Source of the DNA: Flavobacterium sp.
GTDB taxonomy: Bacteria; Bacteroidota; Bacteroidia; Flavobacteriales; Flavobacteriaceae
DNA length: 60,921 bases
Assembly (NCBI RefSeq): GCF_024710485.1
Contig: NZ_JANJUQ010000002.1
Location: 1-60,921, forward strand
Reading direction: 5' to 3'
In this document: in pieces, positions 45,833-57,417 of the stretch
Numbering within the stretch: the stretch's first letter is position 1
Layout of the letters: each line of letters begins with the position of its first letter
Made by a program: the position numbers and the translations under genes
Notes under the pieces: model-generated
The model's input: only the letters and a program-made list of their open reading frames with translations
Told to the model about the DNA's origin: nothing
Databases searched by the model: none

Positions 45833-46696
45833 TTAGTGAAATTTTCCGAATAGTTTTGAAGCTTCATTGTAGGCACTTTCAAAACTCATAGGGCTGGTGT
45901 TCGTGTTTTCCTTCTGAATAGTAAAGTAGGAGAGTAATTTTTCGGTTGGCATGTTTCCTGTTAAGTCGTCTTTGGCCATCGGACAACCGCCAAATCCTTG
46001 AATAGCACCATCAAATCGGCGACAACCTGCTTTGTAAGCGGCATCTATTTTTTCATGCCATTTGTCGGGTGTAGTATGCAAGTGTGCACCAAATTCAATT
46101 TCAGGGTATTTCGGAATCAAATTTGAAAACAAATAATCAATAACTTCCGGAGTAGAACTACCGATGGTATCGGATAAAGATAAGATTTTTACGCCCATTT
46201 TAGCCAGTGTTTCAGTCCATTCGCCTACAATTTCAACATTCCAAGGATCGCCGTAAGGATTCCCGAATCCCATAGAAAGATAAGCTACAACTTCTTTATC
46301 AGCGGCATTGGCAATGTCCAGGATTTCTTGTAGGGTAACCAAACTTTCCGCTATCGTTTTGTGTGTGTTGCGCATTTGGAAGTTCTCCGAAATTGAAAAA
46401 GGAAACCCTAAATACTGTATTTCTTTGTGAACCGAAGCCAACTGTGCTCCTTGAGTATTGGCAATTATAGCCAAGAGTTTGCTTTGGGTTTGTGATAAAT
46501 CCAATCGTGCTAAAACCTCGGCTGTATCTTGCATTTGCGGAATGGCTTTGGGCGATACAAAACTCCCGAAATCTATAGTGTCAAAACCCACACGCAGTAA
46601 CGCCTGAATGTAGTTGACTTTCAATTCGGTGGGAATGAAAGTCTTAATGCCTTGCATGGCATCGCGTGGACATTCTATGATTTTGATGGGTTTCAT
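45833..46696 (-). CDS. Hydroxymethylglutaryl-CoA lyase-like enzyme
   Basis: 287 residues from ATG 46696 (an upstream TTG adds four residues). It is an HMGL-like TIM barrel. IIECPRDAMQGIKTFIP holds the catalytic Arg-Asp, GAHLHTTPDKW the metal histidines, and FDGAIQGFGGCPMA the active-site cysteine loop. The usual DGLQ of HMG-CoA lyase reads DAMQ here, so the substrate may be HMG-CoA (leucine degradation) or a related compound. It is followed closely by the TPR kinase. Confidence 0.82.
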   Translation of the reverse strand: MKPIKIIECPRDAMQGIKTFIPTELKVNYIQALLRVGFDTIDFGSFVSPKAIPQMQDTAEVLARLDLSQTQSKLLAIIANTQGAQLASVHKEIQYLGFPFSISENFQMRNTHKTIAESLVTLQEILDIANAADKEVVAYLSMGFGNPYGDPWNVEIVGEWTETLAKMGVKILSLSDTIGSSTPEVIDYLFSNLIPKYPEIEFGAHLHTTPDKWHEKIDAAYKAGCRRFDGAIQGFGGCPMAKDDLTGNMPTEKLLSYFTIQKENTNTSPMSFESAYNEASKLFGKFH

Positions 46697-46785
46697 ATTC
46701 GTTTCCAAAGATACTAAAACCGCTCTCTTTTCAAAATAAAAAAGGCTAAGATTACTTTATAAACGGAAGGCGATAGAATCAGCTT

Positions 46786-47811
46786 TTACGGTTTGATTTT
46801 TTCCAGCAGTTTCAGATTGATTTCCTTAATCAAAGCCGGACCTTCATATATAAATCCGGTGTACAATTGCACCAAACTCGCACCGGCTTCCAGTTTTTCC
46901 AACGCATCTTCTGCCGAATGAATGCCTCCAACCCCAATAATAGGGAAGGCCTTGTTGCTTTTTTCAGATAAAAAACGAATCACTTCCGTCGAGCGTGCGG
47001 TTAAAGGTTTACCTGATAATCCGCCTGTTTCTGTCTTGTTTTCCGATTGTAAACCTTCCCGGGAAATGGTAGTATTGGTAGCGATAACGCCTGCAATTTT
47101 GGAATTGTTTACAATATCGATGATGTCTAACAATTGCTCGTTGGTTAAATCGGGTGCGATTTTCAATAAAATCGGTTTTGGATTTTGATGCAATAAATTG
47201 TGCGACTGCAAGGTGTTGAGCAATTCGGTTAACGGTTCTTTTTCCTGCAAGGCTCTTAAATTGGGAGTGTTCGGCGAACTTACATTCACCACAAAATAAT
47301 CCACGTAGGCAAACAGAGCGTCAAAACAAAGTAAATAGTCGGCAGTAGCATTTTCATTTGGTGTCACTTTGTTTTTACCGATATTCCCGCCAATCAAAAC
47401 ACCTTTGTTTTGTTGTAAACGAAGTACTGCAGCTTCCACACCGCCATTATTAAATCCCATTCGATTAATGATAGCACTGTCTTCTTTTAAGCGAAACAAT
47501 CGTTTTTTCGGATTACCGTCTTGTGGTTTGGGTGTCAAAGTTCCGATTTCAATAAATCCGAAACCAAAGTTTGATAACTCATTGTAAAGCTTAGCATCTT
47601 TGTCGAAACCTGCGGCCAAACCTACCGGATTTTTGAATTTTAAACCAAAGACTTCTCGCTCTAAGCGTTGGTCTTCAACTCTGTAAATTGACTTAAACAG
47701 CTTGGGTACAAAGGGAATTTTGCAAAGAAATCTAATAAGAGAAAAAGTGAAATAATGCACTTCTTCCGGATCAAACCTAAAAAGGATTGGGCGAATAAGT
47801 AGTTTGTACAT
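46786..47811 (-). CDS. pyrD: Dihydroorotate dehydrogenase (quinone), class 2
   Basis: 341 residues. The N-terminal ~40 residues ([20 protein letters not shown], then FSLIRFL) are the membrane-association helices of class 2 enzymes. [20 protein letters not shown] and [15 protein letters not shown] are family signatures, the latter with the catalytic serine region. [20 protein letters not shown] binds FMN phosphate. It oxidises dihydroorotate to orotate at the inner membrane, passing electrons to quinone, two steps before PyrF (24750). Confidence 0.94.
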   Translation of the reverse strand: MYKLLIRPILFRFDPEEVHYFTFSLIRFLCKIPFVPKLFKSIYRVEDQRLEREVFGLKFKNPVGLAAGFDKDAKLYNELSNFGFGFIEIGTLTPKPQDGNPKKRLFRLKEDSAIINRMGFNNGGVEAAVLRLQQNKGVLIGGNIGKNKVTPNENATADYLLCFDALFAYVDYFVVNVSSPNTPNLRALQEKEPLTELLNTLQSHNLLHQNPKPILLKIAPDLTNEQLLDIIDIVNNSKIAGVIATNTTISREGLQSENKTETGGLSGKPLTARSTEVIRFLSEKSNKAFPIIGVGGIHSAEDALEKLEAGASLVQLYTGFIYEGPALIKEINLKLLEKIKP

Positions 47812-47860
47812 GGGTTGTGTTGTTGCTTGTCTGCCGACAGGTAGTTGCTACAAAGGTAAT

Positions 47861-47953
47861 AGATTTGGAGATTTGAAGATATGCTAAATTGAAAATGTTT
47901 TAGTAAAGGCAATTTTCCATCCTCAAATCTTCAAATTTTCAAATTTTCAAATT
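47861..47953. repeat. Degenerate tandem and inverted repeats upstream of nadC
   Basis: ATCTTCAAATTTTCAAAT-type units of 9-10 bp repeat at 47922-47953. ATTTGAAGAT at 47871-47880 is inverted relative to ATCTTCAAAT at 47927-47936. The block separates divergent pyrD and nadC. Confidence 0.4.
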
Positions 47954-47978
47954 ACTTTAGCCAAACAATACCAATCCC

Positions 47979-48836
47979 ATGATTTCAGAAGCACAATTCC
48001 AAAACGAACTCAATTTAATCATTCAAAACGGCATCCGCGAAGACATCGGTCCGGGCGATTACAGTTCACTCGCTTGCATACCGGATACGGCTCAAGGTCG
48101 CGCTAAATTATTAGTGAAAGACACCGGAATCATCGCCGGAGTTGCCTTTGCCCAAATGATTTTTGAAAATGTTGACCCAACGTTAGAAGTCGAAGTTTTC
48201 ATTCAAGACGGAATGCCGGTCAAACATGGAGATGTTGTATTTAACGTTTCAGGCAGTTCGCAATCCATTTTAAAAGCCGAACGTTTGGTACTGAATTCCA
48301 TGCAACGCATGTCGGCGATAGCTACAAAAACCAACAATTACGTACAACTTTTGGAAGGTACTAAAACCATGATTTTAGACACGCGTAAAACCACGCCGGG
48401 CTTCCGAGCCTGTGAAAAATGGGCAGTGAAAATCGGTGGTGGCGAAAACCATCGCTTTGCGTTGTACGATATGGTAATGCTGAAAGACAACCATAACGAT
48501 TTTGCCGGTGGCATAACACAAGCTATAAACAAAACCAAAGCTTTTTTGAAGCACAATAACCTAGATTTAAAAATTATCGTCGAAGCCAGAAACTTAAACG
48601 AAATTGAAGAAATTCTTCAAAGTGAAGGCGTGCATCGCATCTTAATTGATAATTTCAATTTTGAAGACACTAAAAAAGCGGTAGCCATTATTGGTAATCG
48701 TTGTCAAACGGAATCTTCGGGCAATATCAACGAAAAAACCATTCGCCAATATGCCGAATGCGGTGTGGACTATATCTCTTCAGGTGCTTTAACGCATTCG
48801 GTGTACAACATGGATTTAAGTCTGAAAGCCTTCTAA
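47979..48836 (+). CDS. nadC: Nicotinate-nucleotide pyrophosphorylase (carboxylating)
   Basis: 285 residues, the full NadC length. REDIGPGDYSSLACIPD is the family start, ILDTRKTTPGFRACEKWAVK carries the quinolinate/PRPP-binding Arg and Lys residues, and VDYISSGALTHSV is the C-terminal block. It converts quinolinate and PRPP to nicotinate mononucleotide in NAD synthesis. The next gene starts after one base, so the two are co-transcribed. Confidence 0.95.
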   Translation: MISEAQFQNELNLIIQNGIREDIGPGDYSSLACIPDTAQGRAKLLVKDTGIIAGVAFAQMIFENVDPTLEVEVFIQDGMPVKHGDVVFNVSGSSQSILKAERLVLNSMQRMSAIATKTNNYVQLLEGTKTMILDTRKTTPGFRACEKWAVKIGGGENHRFALYDMVMLKDNHNDFAGGITQAINKTKAFLKHNNLDLKIIVEARNLNEIEEILQSEGVHRILIDNFNFEDTKKAVAIIGNRCQTESSGNINEKTIRQYAECGVDYISSGALTHSVYNMDLSLKAF

Positions 48837-48837
48837 C

Positions 48838-49785
48838 ATGAGCATCGAGATAGAGGACAAACTCAAAAAAATTCCCATTGTCAGGACTCTGGTGTTGCTG
48901 TTGCAAAAAATTAAGTTGCCTTGGCTACACGGTTTGTCGTTCTATGATTTAATAGAACATTATTTTATTGGGATAATCGAAGGAGCCATTTCCTACCGTG
49001 CGGCAGCCATTGCGTGGAGTTTCTTCATGTCGTTGTTTCCCTTTGCCCTTTTTATCCTTAATTTGATTCCGTATATTCCTATCGAAGGATTTCAGGACGA
49101 TTTTCTTGGATTTGTACAACAAAGTGTTCCGCCAACCACTTACGATGCTATCTATAAAATCATTAACGATATTTTGCATAACAGTAACTCGGGCTTGATT
49201 TCTACCGGATTCTTTATGGCGATTATTTTAATGACCAATGGTGTTAACTCAATTTTGGGTGGTTTCGAGAGTTCGCACCACATCGATTTTTCCCACAAGC
49301 GAAAGTTCCTGCGCCAGTATTTGGTCTCGTTGGCGCTTTCCATACTATTGGCATTTTTGTTAATTGTAACCGTAGCCGCCATTGTAATTTTTGAGGTAAT
49401 TATCCAAAAAACCAAAATCCAAGACGTGCTTTCCGACAATATTCCGCTCATCGAAATGGGACGTTATGCCTTTGTGATTTTAATGATTCTGTTTTCCACT
49501 TCACTATTATTTAAGTTCGGTATCAAACGCGATTCACGGCGTTCATTCATTTCCATCGGTTCCGTTTTTACCACTGTTTTGATTATTCTTTCGTCTTACA
49601 CTTTTGGGATTTGGGTAATCAAATTCTCCAAGTATAACGAATTGTACGGTTCCATCGGAACGCTGTTGGTGATTATGTTTTACATTTGGATCAACTGTAT
49701 GATATTGCTGTTAGGCTTCGATTTAAATGCCTCGATTAATAAAATTAAACGCCAAAAAGAAAAAGAATTAGAAACCAATCCATAG
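48838..49785 (+). CDS. YihY/BrkB-family inner-membrane protein
   Basis: 315 residues with about six membrane segments (for example FFMSLFPFALFILNLIPYIP and ALSILLAFLLIVTVAAIVIF). ISYRAAAIAWSFFMSLFPF and GIWVIKFSKYNELYGSIGT are typical of the YihY/BrkB family, once called ribonuclease BN by mistake. Function is not established. It is translationally close to nadC (one-base gap). Confidence 0.88.
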   Translation: MSIEIEDKLKKIPIVRTLVLLLQKIKLPWLHGLSFYDLIEHYFIGIIEGAISYRAAAIAWSFFMSLFPFALFILNLIPYIPIEGFQDDFLGFVQQSVPPTTYDAIYKIINDILHNSNSGLISTGFFMAIILMTNGVNSILGGFESSHHIDFSHKRKFLRQYLVSLALSILLAFLLIVTVAAIVIFEVIIQKTKIQDVLSDNIPLIEMGRYAFVILMILFSTSLLFKFGIKRDSRRSFISIGSVFTTVLIILSSYTFGIWVIKFSKYNELYGSIGTLLVIMFYIWINCMILLLGFDLNASINKIKRQKEKELETNP

Positions 49786-49799
49786 GCTTTTTTTTAAAC

Positions 49800-49862
49800 G
49801 CAATTCCTGCCATACGCTCTACTTCGTGCCGCTGCTGTCAGGGTTAAAACTCAAACTATTCG
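49800..49862. repeat. Dispersed intergenic repeat, probable divergent copy 3
   Basis: The stretch with GCCATACGCTCTACTTCGTG and GCTGCTGTCAGGGTTAAAAC is GC-rich against AT-rich flanks. It shares short words with the copies at 23340, 24595 and 54430, but the match is weaker than among those three. Confidence 0.3.
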
Positions 49863-49882
49863 CCTTTTTTTAAACGTTGTAT

Positions 49883-52339
49883 ATGTCTTTTTTTGTTGAA
49901 GTTATCATTCCGCTTTCCTTACCCAAAACCTTTACGTACAAGGTTTCGGAAGCCGAATTTCAATACATTCAAAAAGGCATGCGCATAGCCGTGCCGTTTG
50001 GTAAAAACAAAATCTATACGGCTTTGGCGGTCGACTTACATCAAAACGCTCCGACACTTTATGAAGCGAGAGAAATTCACCAAATTTTAGACGAGCAACC
50101 AATCGTCAACGAATTCCAAGTCAACCATTGGTTTTGGATTGCGTCTTATTATATGTGCAACATCGGCGATGTGTACCGCGGTGCTTTGCCATCGGCTTTG
50201 TTGCTGGAAAGTGAAACCATCATTTCCCAACAAAAAGATACGGTAATCAACGAAAGTGAACTTTCCGACGACGAGTTTTTAATCTACGAAGCCTTGCAAC
50301 ACCAAAGTTCGTTGAAAGTGCAAAACATCATGGATATACTCAATAAGAAGTCGGTTTTGCCCGTCATTCAAAAGCTTATACATAAAAATATCATCACCTT
50401 AGAAGAAGAAATTCAGGAAGTTTACAAGCCCAAACTCACGCGTTACATTCGGTTGCATCCGCATTACCAATCCGAAGAAAATTTGATTGCCTTGTTGGAT
50501 ACTTTCAACAAAAACGCCGGTAAACAAAAAGAATTGGTGCTGCAGTATTTTCAACTGCAAGCCCAAGAGCGCAAACCTATTTCGGTGAAACAACTCACCG
50601 AAACCGCTAACACGTCTGCCGCAGTCATTAAGGCTTTGGTTGATAAAGGTATTTTTGAAACCTATTACATACAGGAAGACCGCGTCAATTTTACCCAAAA
50701 CCAAAAGGAAAACCAACTCGCCTTGAGCGAAGCCCAACAAAAAGCTCACGATGAAATTGTAAATACGTTTACCGGTAAAGAGGTTTGTTTGTTGCACGGC
50801 GTGACTTCCAGCGGGAAAACCGAAATTTACACCAAACTCATCGAACAATACATAGGGCAAGGCAAACAAGTGTTGTATTTATTGCCGGAAATTGCTTTAA
50901 CCACACAATTGGTTTCGCGATTGACCAAACATTTCGGGAATAAAGTCGCCGTTTTCCATTCCAAATACAGCAACAACGAAAGGGTAGAAGTATGGCAAAA
51001 CGTACTGCAACAATCGGAGAAAGCGCAAATTATTATTGGTGCGCGCTCGGCTTTGTTTTTGCCTTTTGCCAATCTCGGTTTTATTATAGTAGACGAAGAA
51101 CATGAGCTGACTTTCAAGCAACAAGATCCGGCGCCGCGTTATCATGCCCGTGATGCCGCTATTGTTTTGGCCAATGCGCATCAATCCAAGGTATTATTGG
51201 GTTCAGCAACACCAAGTATAGAGACGTATTATAATGCCACTTCGGGTAAATTCGGTTTGGTTGTGTTGAAAGAGCGCTTCGGCAAAGTACAAATGCCCGA
51301 AATTGAATTGGTGGATTTGAAGGATAGTTATTTCCGCAAAAGAATGAAAGGACATTTCAGTCTGACACTCATTGAACAAATCACCGAAGCTTTTGCCAAT
51401 AACGAACAAGTCATTTTATTTCAAAACCGTCGCGGCTTTTCACCGGTATTGGAATGTTTAACTTGTGGCCATGTGCCGCAATGTCCGCAATGCGATGTGA
51501 GTTTGACGTACCACAAATACAAAAACCAGTTGCGTTGTCATTACTGTGGTTATAATATGGCTAAGCCTACGAATTGCCATGCCTGTTCAAGTGTCGATTT
51601 GGAGACCAAAGGTTTTGGTACCGAACAAATCGAGTTGGAATTGGCGGAATTGTTTCCCAACAAAAACATCAAGCGGATGGACCAAGATACTACGCGCGGC
51701 AAATACAGTTTCGAAAAAATTATCGACGGATTTAAAAACAGGGAAATTGATGTTTTGGTTGGTACCCAAATGTTGGCTAAAGGATTGGATTTCGACAATG
51801 TTTCTTTGGTTGGCATCATGAACGCCGATAATATGTTGTACCATCCCGATTTTCGGGCTTTTGAAAGAAGTTATCAAATGATGACGCAAGTCGCCGGTCG
51901 CTCGGGCAGAAGTGAAAAACGCGGTAAAGTTATTATTCAAACCTACAATCCGTTGCACAATATCATACAGCAAGTAACACACAACGACTACGAAGGCATG
52001 TACAAAGAGCAGTTGTACGAGCGAAAGATTTATTATTATCCGCCGTTTTACCGTTTGATTCGGCTGACTTTAAAACACCGAGATTTTGAAAAACTAAAAG
52101 AAGGTTCCATGTGGTTGTATCAGGTGTTAAAACAAAACTTATCCATTCCGGTTTTAGGTCCTGAAGAACCTGTAGTGAGTCGTATACGCAATGAATACAT
52201 CCGAACCATTATGGTTAAAATTCCGGGTAACGCGTCTTTACAAGGTACAAAAAAAACTATCCAGAAAGTACTGAATAGTTTTGAAGTGGTGGCGCAATAC
52301 AGAACCATTAAGGTTACTGTAAACGTCGATTTTTATTGA
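49883..52339 (+). CDS. priA: Primosomal replication restart helicase PriA
   Basis: 818 residues from ATG 49883 (a TTG two codons upstream is also in frame). The N-terminal 3'-OH-binding domain begins FFVEVIIPLSLPKTFTYKV. Helicase motifs are HGVTSSGKTEIY (I), IIVDEEHELTFKQQ (II), LLGSATPSIETY (III) and QVAGRSGRSEK (VI). Two zinc modules lie between the helicase halves (CLTCGHVPQCPQC and LRCHYCGY... CHAC). It reloads the replisome at stalled forks. Confidence 0.95.
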   Translation: MSFFVEVIIPLSLPKTFTYKVSEAEFQYIQKGMRIAVPFGKNKIYTALAVDLHQNAPTLYEAREIHQILDEQPIVNEFQVNHWFWIASYYMCNIGDVYRGALPSALLLESETIISQQKDTVINESELSDDEFLIYEALQHQSSLKVQNIMDILNKKSVLPVIQKLIHKNIITLEEEIQEVYKPKLTRYIRLHPHYQSEENLIALLDTFNKNAGKQKELVLQYFQLQAQERKPISVKQLTETANTSAAVIKALVDKGIFETYYIQEDRVNFTQNQKENQLALSEAQQKAHDEIVNTFTGKEVCLLHGVTSSGKTEIYTKLIEQYIGQGKQVLYLLPEIALTTQLVSRLTKHFGNKVAVFHSKYSNNERVEVWQNVLQQSEKAQIIIGARSALFLPFANLGFIIVDEEHELTFKQQDPAPRYHARDAAIVLANAHQSKVLLGSATPSIETYYNATSGKFGLVVLKERFGKVQMPEIELVDLKDSYFRKRMKGHFSLTLIEQITEAFANNEQVILFQNRRGFSPVLECLTCGHVPQCPQCDVSLTYHKYKNQLRCHYCGYNMAKPTNCHACSSVDLETKGFGTEQIELELAELFPNKNIKRMDQDTTRGKYSFEKIIDGFKNREIDVLVGTQMLAKGLDFDNVSLVGIMNADNMLYHPDFRAFERSYQMMTQVAGRSGRSEKRGKVIIQTYNPLHNIIQQVTHNDYEGMYKEQLYERKIYYYPPFYRLIRLTLKHRDFEKLKEGSMWLYQVLKQNLSIPVLGPEEPVVSRIRNEYIRTIMVKIPGNASLQGTKKTIQKVLNSFEVVAQYRTIKVTVNVDFY

Positions 52340-52345
52340 GTAATT

Positions 52346-53041
52346 TTAAGCAATAGCTAAAGCTTTAATTAAATCTTCTTTTTTATTACGACTCAAAGGA
52401 ATCTTGGTCATACCGATTTCGGCAAATTTACTATTGAAACGCTCTACCTTATCAATATTAATAATGTAAGATTTGTGAACGCGAATAAATTTATCTTTCG
52501 GTAAATCTTGTTCAAATGACTTCATAGTTGAAAGCACTAAGTTGCTGTCATCCTCTGTAACTACTTTTACATAGTCGCCATAAGCTTCAATCCACTTGAT
52601 CTTATTTGTATAAACCTTCAATTTTTTGAGGTTACTTTTAATAAAGATGTGTTCGCCTTCTTCTTCTTGATTTTCTCTTTTAAGCATATGGAATTCCATA
52701 GCTCGTCTGACAGAAGCGTTAAAACGGTCTAAAGCGATAGGTTTTTGTAGGTAATCGGTAGCGTCATAATCAAACGCTTTCATAGCATATTCCGCCTTAG
52801 ACGTGATAAAAATAATTTGGGGTTTTACTTTTAATCCGTCTAAAAAATCAAATCCACTGATGACCGGCATTTCTATATCCAGAAAAATCAAGTCAACGGT
52901 GTGTACCGACATGCAATTTTTTGCTTCAATTGCATTAGAAAAATCACCTACTAAATGTAAATTAGGGTGATTATTTACTAGCTTTGCAATGATCATTCTT
53001 TGGATCGAACTATCATCAACAACAACACAATTTAATTTCAT
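52346..53041 (-). CDS. LytTR-family response regulator
   Basis: 231 residues. The receiver domain (1-120) has acidic pocket VVDDSSIQRM, the phosphorylated Asp in IFLDIEMPVISGFDFL, and the Lys in YLQKPIAL. The LytTR DNA-binding domain (about 130-230) has KIKWIEAYGDYVKVVTEDD and FIRVHKSYIINIDKVERF. It activates genes at direct-repeat sites in other bacteria. No sensor kinase is adjacent, although Bacteroidetes LytTR regulators usually pair with histidine kinases. Confidence 0.92.
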   Translation of the reverse strand: MKLNCVVVDDSSIQRMIIAKLVNNHPNLHLVGDFSNAIEAKNCMSVHTVDLIFLDIEMPVISGFDFLDGLKVKPQIIFITSKAEYAMKAFDYDATDYLQKPIALDRFNASVRRAMEFHMLKRENQEEEGEHIFIKSNLKKLKVYTNKIKWIEAYGDYVKVVTEDDSNLVLSTMKSFEQDLPKDKFIRVHKSYIINIDKVERFNSKFAEIGMTKIPLSRNKKEDLIKALAIA

Positions 53042-53228
53042 ACTCTTATTTATTATAGATTTGGTTTGGTAAAAATAGATAGTTTTTTTTTATCTACCTA
53101 ACATTTCGTCGATTTTTTTTGCTTTTAAACGATATTTTTTACTTTTAGACGATTTGTGGTATTTTGTGATTGGTTATTGAAAAGTATTTTATATCTTCGC
53201 GCCCAATTTAAAATTTAACAAATTTATT

Positions 53229-53567
53229 ATGAATCATTACGAAACTGTTTTCATCTTAAATCCCGTTTTATCTGAAGTTCAGGTAAAGGAAACAGTAAGC
53301 AAATTTGAAGATTTTCTTACGTCTAGAGGAGCAAAGATGGTATCTAAAGAGGATTGGGGCTTAAAAAAATTAGCTTACGAAATCCAAAACAAAAAAAGTG
53401 GTTTTTACCATTTGTTTGAATTCCAAGTTGCTCCGGAAGTCTTAATTGCTTTCGAAACTGAATTCAGACGCGACGAAAGAGTGATGCGTTTCTTAACTGT
53501 AAGTTTAGATAAACACGCAGTAGCTTGGGCTGAAAGAAGAAGAGAAAAATTAAAAGTAAAAGCGTAA
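53229..53567 (+). CDS. rpsF: Ribosomal protein bS6
   Basis: 112 residues. [20 protein letters not shown] is the family start. [20 protein letters not shown] is the core block, in which S6 contacts S18. It leads the rpsF-rpsR-rplI operon, with a 5-bp gap to rpsR. TATATCTTCG 25-35 bp upstream may hold the -7 box. Confidence 0.96.
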   Translation: MNHYETVFILNPVLSEVQVKETVSKFEDFLTSRGAKMVSKEDWGLKKLAYEIQNKKSGFYHLFEFQVAPEVLIAFETEFRRDERVMRFLTVSLDKHAVAWAERRREKLKVKA

Positions 53568-53572
53568 GTAGT

Positions 53573-53869
53573 ATGTCAACAATCGAACAATCTGCAAAAG
53601 GAAAAAAAGACGGAGATATCAGATATTTAACGCCTTTAAACATTGAAACCAACAAAACTAAAAAGTATTGTCGTTTCAAAAAATCAGGAATCAAATACGT
53701 AGACTATAAAGACCCTGATTTCTTATTGAAATTCGTTAACGAGCAAGGTAAAATTTTACCAAGACGTTTAACTGGAACTTCATTAAAATACCAAAGAAAA
53801 GTGTCTGTAGCCGTAAAAAGAGCACGTCACTTAGCTTTAATGCCATACGTGGCCGACTTATTAAAATAA
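53573..53869 (+). CDS. rpsR: Ribosomal protein bS18
   Basis: 98 residues. [20 protein letters not shown] and [20 protein letters not shown] are family blocks. It is slightly longer at the N-terminus than E. coli S18, as usual in Bacteroidetes. Middle gene of the ribosomal operon. Confidence 0.96.
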   Translation: MSTIEQSAKGKKDGDIRYLTPLNIETNKTKKYCRFKKSGIKYVDYKDPDFLLKFVNEQGKILPRRLTGTSLKYQRKVSVAVKRARHLALMPYVADLLK

Positions 53870-53882
53870 TAATTAAACAATA

Positions 53883-53933
53883 GTTGTTGGTTTTCTGTCA
53901 AGAAACCTAACTTCTCTAATAAAGGACAACAAC
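53883..53933 (+). promoter_or_regulatory. Possible stem-loop at the rplI start
   Basis: GTTGTTG (53883-53889) can pair with CAACAAC (53927-53933), which ends directly before the rplI ATG. A smaller GGTTT/AAACC pair lies inside. The structure would sequester the translation start; whether it is regulatory is unknown. Confidence 0.35.
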
Positions 53934-54374
53934 ATGGAATTGATCTTAAAACAAGACGTTCAAAACTTAGGTTTTAAAGACGATGTAGTAACTGTAAAAA
54001 ACGGTTACGGTCGTAATTACCTAATCCCGCAAGGTTTTGCTGTATTAGCAACACCGTCTGCTAAAAAAGTTTTAGCTGAAAACTTAAAACAAAGAGCTTT
54101 CAAAGAAGCTAAAATTGTAGACGACGCTAAAAAATTAGCGGAAGCTTTAAAAGCATTAGAAATCAAAATTTCTGCTAAAGCCGGTGGTGAAAAACTTTTT
54201 GGATCTATCACTAATATCGATATTGCTGCTGCTTTAGAAGCTGCCGGTCAACCAATCGATAGAAAATTCATCACTTCAGGTTTGGTAAAACGTACCGGTA
54301 AATACGCTGCTACTGTGAGATTACACAGAGAAGTGGTTATCGAATTGCCATACGAAATTGTAGCTGAGAAATAA
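53934..54374 (+). CDS. rplI: Ribosomal protein bL9
   Basis: 146 residues. MELILKQDVQNLGFKDDVVT and VKNGYGRNYLIPQGFAVLAT form the N-terminal domain. A long connecting helix and the C-terminal domain (KLFGSITNIDIAAALEAAGQ) complete it. Last gene of the rpsF operon, ending in the terminator at 54399. Confidence 0.96.
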   Translation: MELILKQDVQNLGFKDDVVTVKNGYGRNYLIPQGFAVLATPSAKKVLAENLKQRAFKEAKIVDDAKKLAEALKALEIKISAKAGGEKLFGSITNIDIAAALEAAGQPIDRKFITSGLVKRTGKYAATVRLHREVVIELPYEIVAEK

Positions 54375-54398
54375 TATTTCAACATACAGTAAAGAAAG

Positions 54399-54426
54399 TC
54401 CCGATGTAAGTCGGGATTTTTTTTTA
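54399..54426 (+). terminator. Terminator of the rpsF-rpsR-rplI operon
   Basis: TCCCGA (54399-54404) pairs with TCGGGA (54411-54416), followed by a run of T to 54425. Confidence 0.8.
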
Positions 54427-54595
54427 CTTCGTCAGTTCGCTTCGCTCGTGTGAAGCTATTTCCCGCTATACGTTGCAATCTTTTTATTTTTAAAGAAAAA
54501 TAAAAAGGATTTCCACTGCAAACAGGAAGTGTTCATCGAACTCAGATAAAAAATAAGAATATTGTGAGATAATCGGGGCTAGGCTTTAGTGTTAA
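54427..54595 (+). repeat. Dispersed intergenic repeat, copy 4, with long hairpin
   Basis: Contains CGCTTCGCTCGTGTGAAG, ATTTCCCGCTATACGTTG, and a perfect 12-bp hairpin CTTTTTATTTTT/AAAAATAAAAAG (54480-54491/54496-54507), extended by AATC/GATT. ATCGGGGCTAGG follows at about 54571. This is the most complete copy of the repeat family in the window. Confidence 0.6.
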
Positions 54596-54631
54596 AAACA
54601 AAACCTCAGACTCCTAGAACCTTTAAAGAAA

Positions 54632-55105
54632 ATGAAATACAAAAGACTCACCAAAGAACAATTCGAAGCCTTATACCAAGAGTTCAGTAACTTCTTGGCT
54701 ACGCAATCTATAGACAAAGCCGAATGGGATTCGATTAAAACCAACAAACCCGAAGTAGCCGAACAAGAATTAGACGTGTTTTCCGATTTGATTTGGGAAG
54801 GTGTACTTACTAATGCACAGTATTTAGAGCATTTTTCCAAAAGCCATATTTTCCTTTTTCATTGCCAGGAAACACTAATCCAATCGATAGTCCTAAAATC
54901 CTTAGATACTGAAGTTGACTTTATGCAAAAAGAAGGATTACAATGGCTAAGCGACAATTTGTTTACCGATACAGTAGAAATCCACCTTGGTAAAAAAACT
55001 TACGAGCAAGAGCGCAACATGGCTATATTCGATTTAATCACCCAAGGCGCTATCCTGAGTGACGGACAATTGTATTTGCAAATCAACGGCATAATTCAGT
55101 CGTAA
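54632..55105 (+). CDS. DUF6495 protein
   Basis: 157 residues. MKYKRLTKEQFEALYQEFSN followed by FLATQSIDKAEWDSIK and EQELDVFSDLIWEGVL matches DUF6495, a Bacteroidetes family of small cytoplasmic proteins with unknown function. No signal peptide or membrane segment. It lies alone between the ribosomal operon repeat and ligA. Confidence 0.72.
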   Translation: MKYKRLTKEQFEALYQEFSNFLATQSIDKAEWDSIKTNKPEVAEQELDVFSDLIWEGVLTNAQYLEHFSKSHIFLFHCQETLIQSIVLKSLDTEVDFMQKEGLQWLSDNLFTDTVEIHLGKKTYEQERNMAIFDLITQGAILSDGQLYLQINGIIQS

Positions 55106-55259
55106 AGTAGATATTATTATAATTCGTGGCGAATATTTTTATGTGTTTAAAATCAAAATTGGTAACCCGAGCAATACGAAAAGGAGAATCAATCCGTGGT
55201 TTTTAAAGTTTATTTCTGTTGGAATTCAAATCCAAAAGATGTGTTATTTTCCAAAAATA

Positions 55260-57307
<2,048 letters not shown>

Positions 57308-57417
57308 AAATTCTTACTAAATTTAAGGTTTTGTTAAAAAAATTAACAATAAATAATTGAAATGTGAAATATTAGTTTAATTTTATTATCCTAACCAACA
57401 ATTACTTAAATAAAATT

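Noticed and set aside
50399..50869. 156-aa minus-strand frame within priA
   Set aside because: Shadow frame opposite a clearly conserved gene; Phe/Leu-rich composition without a family match.
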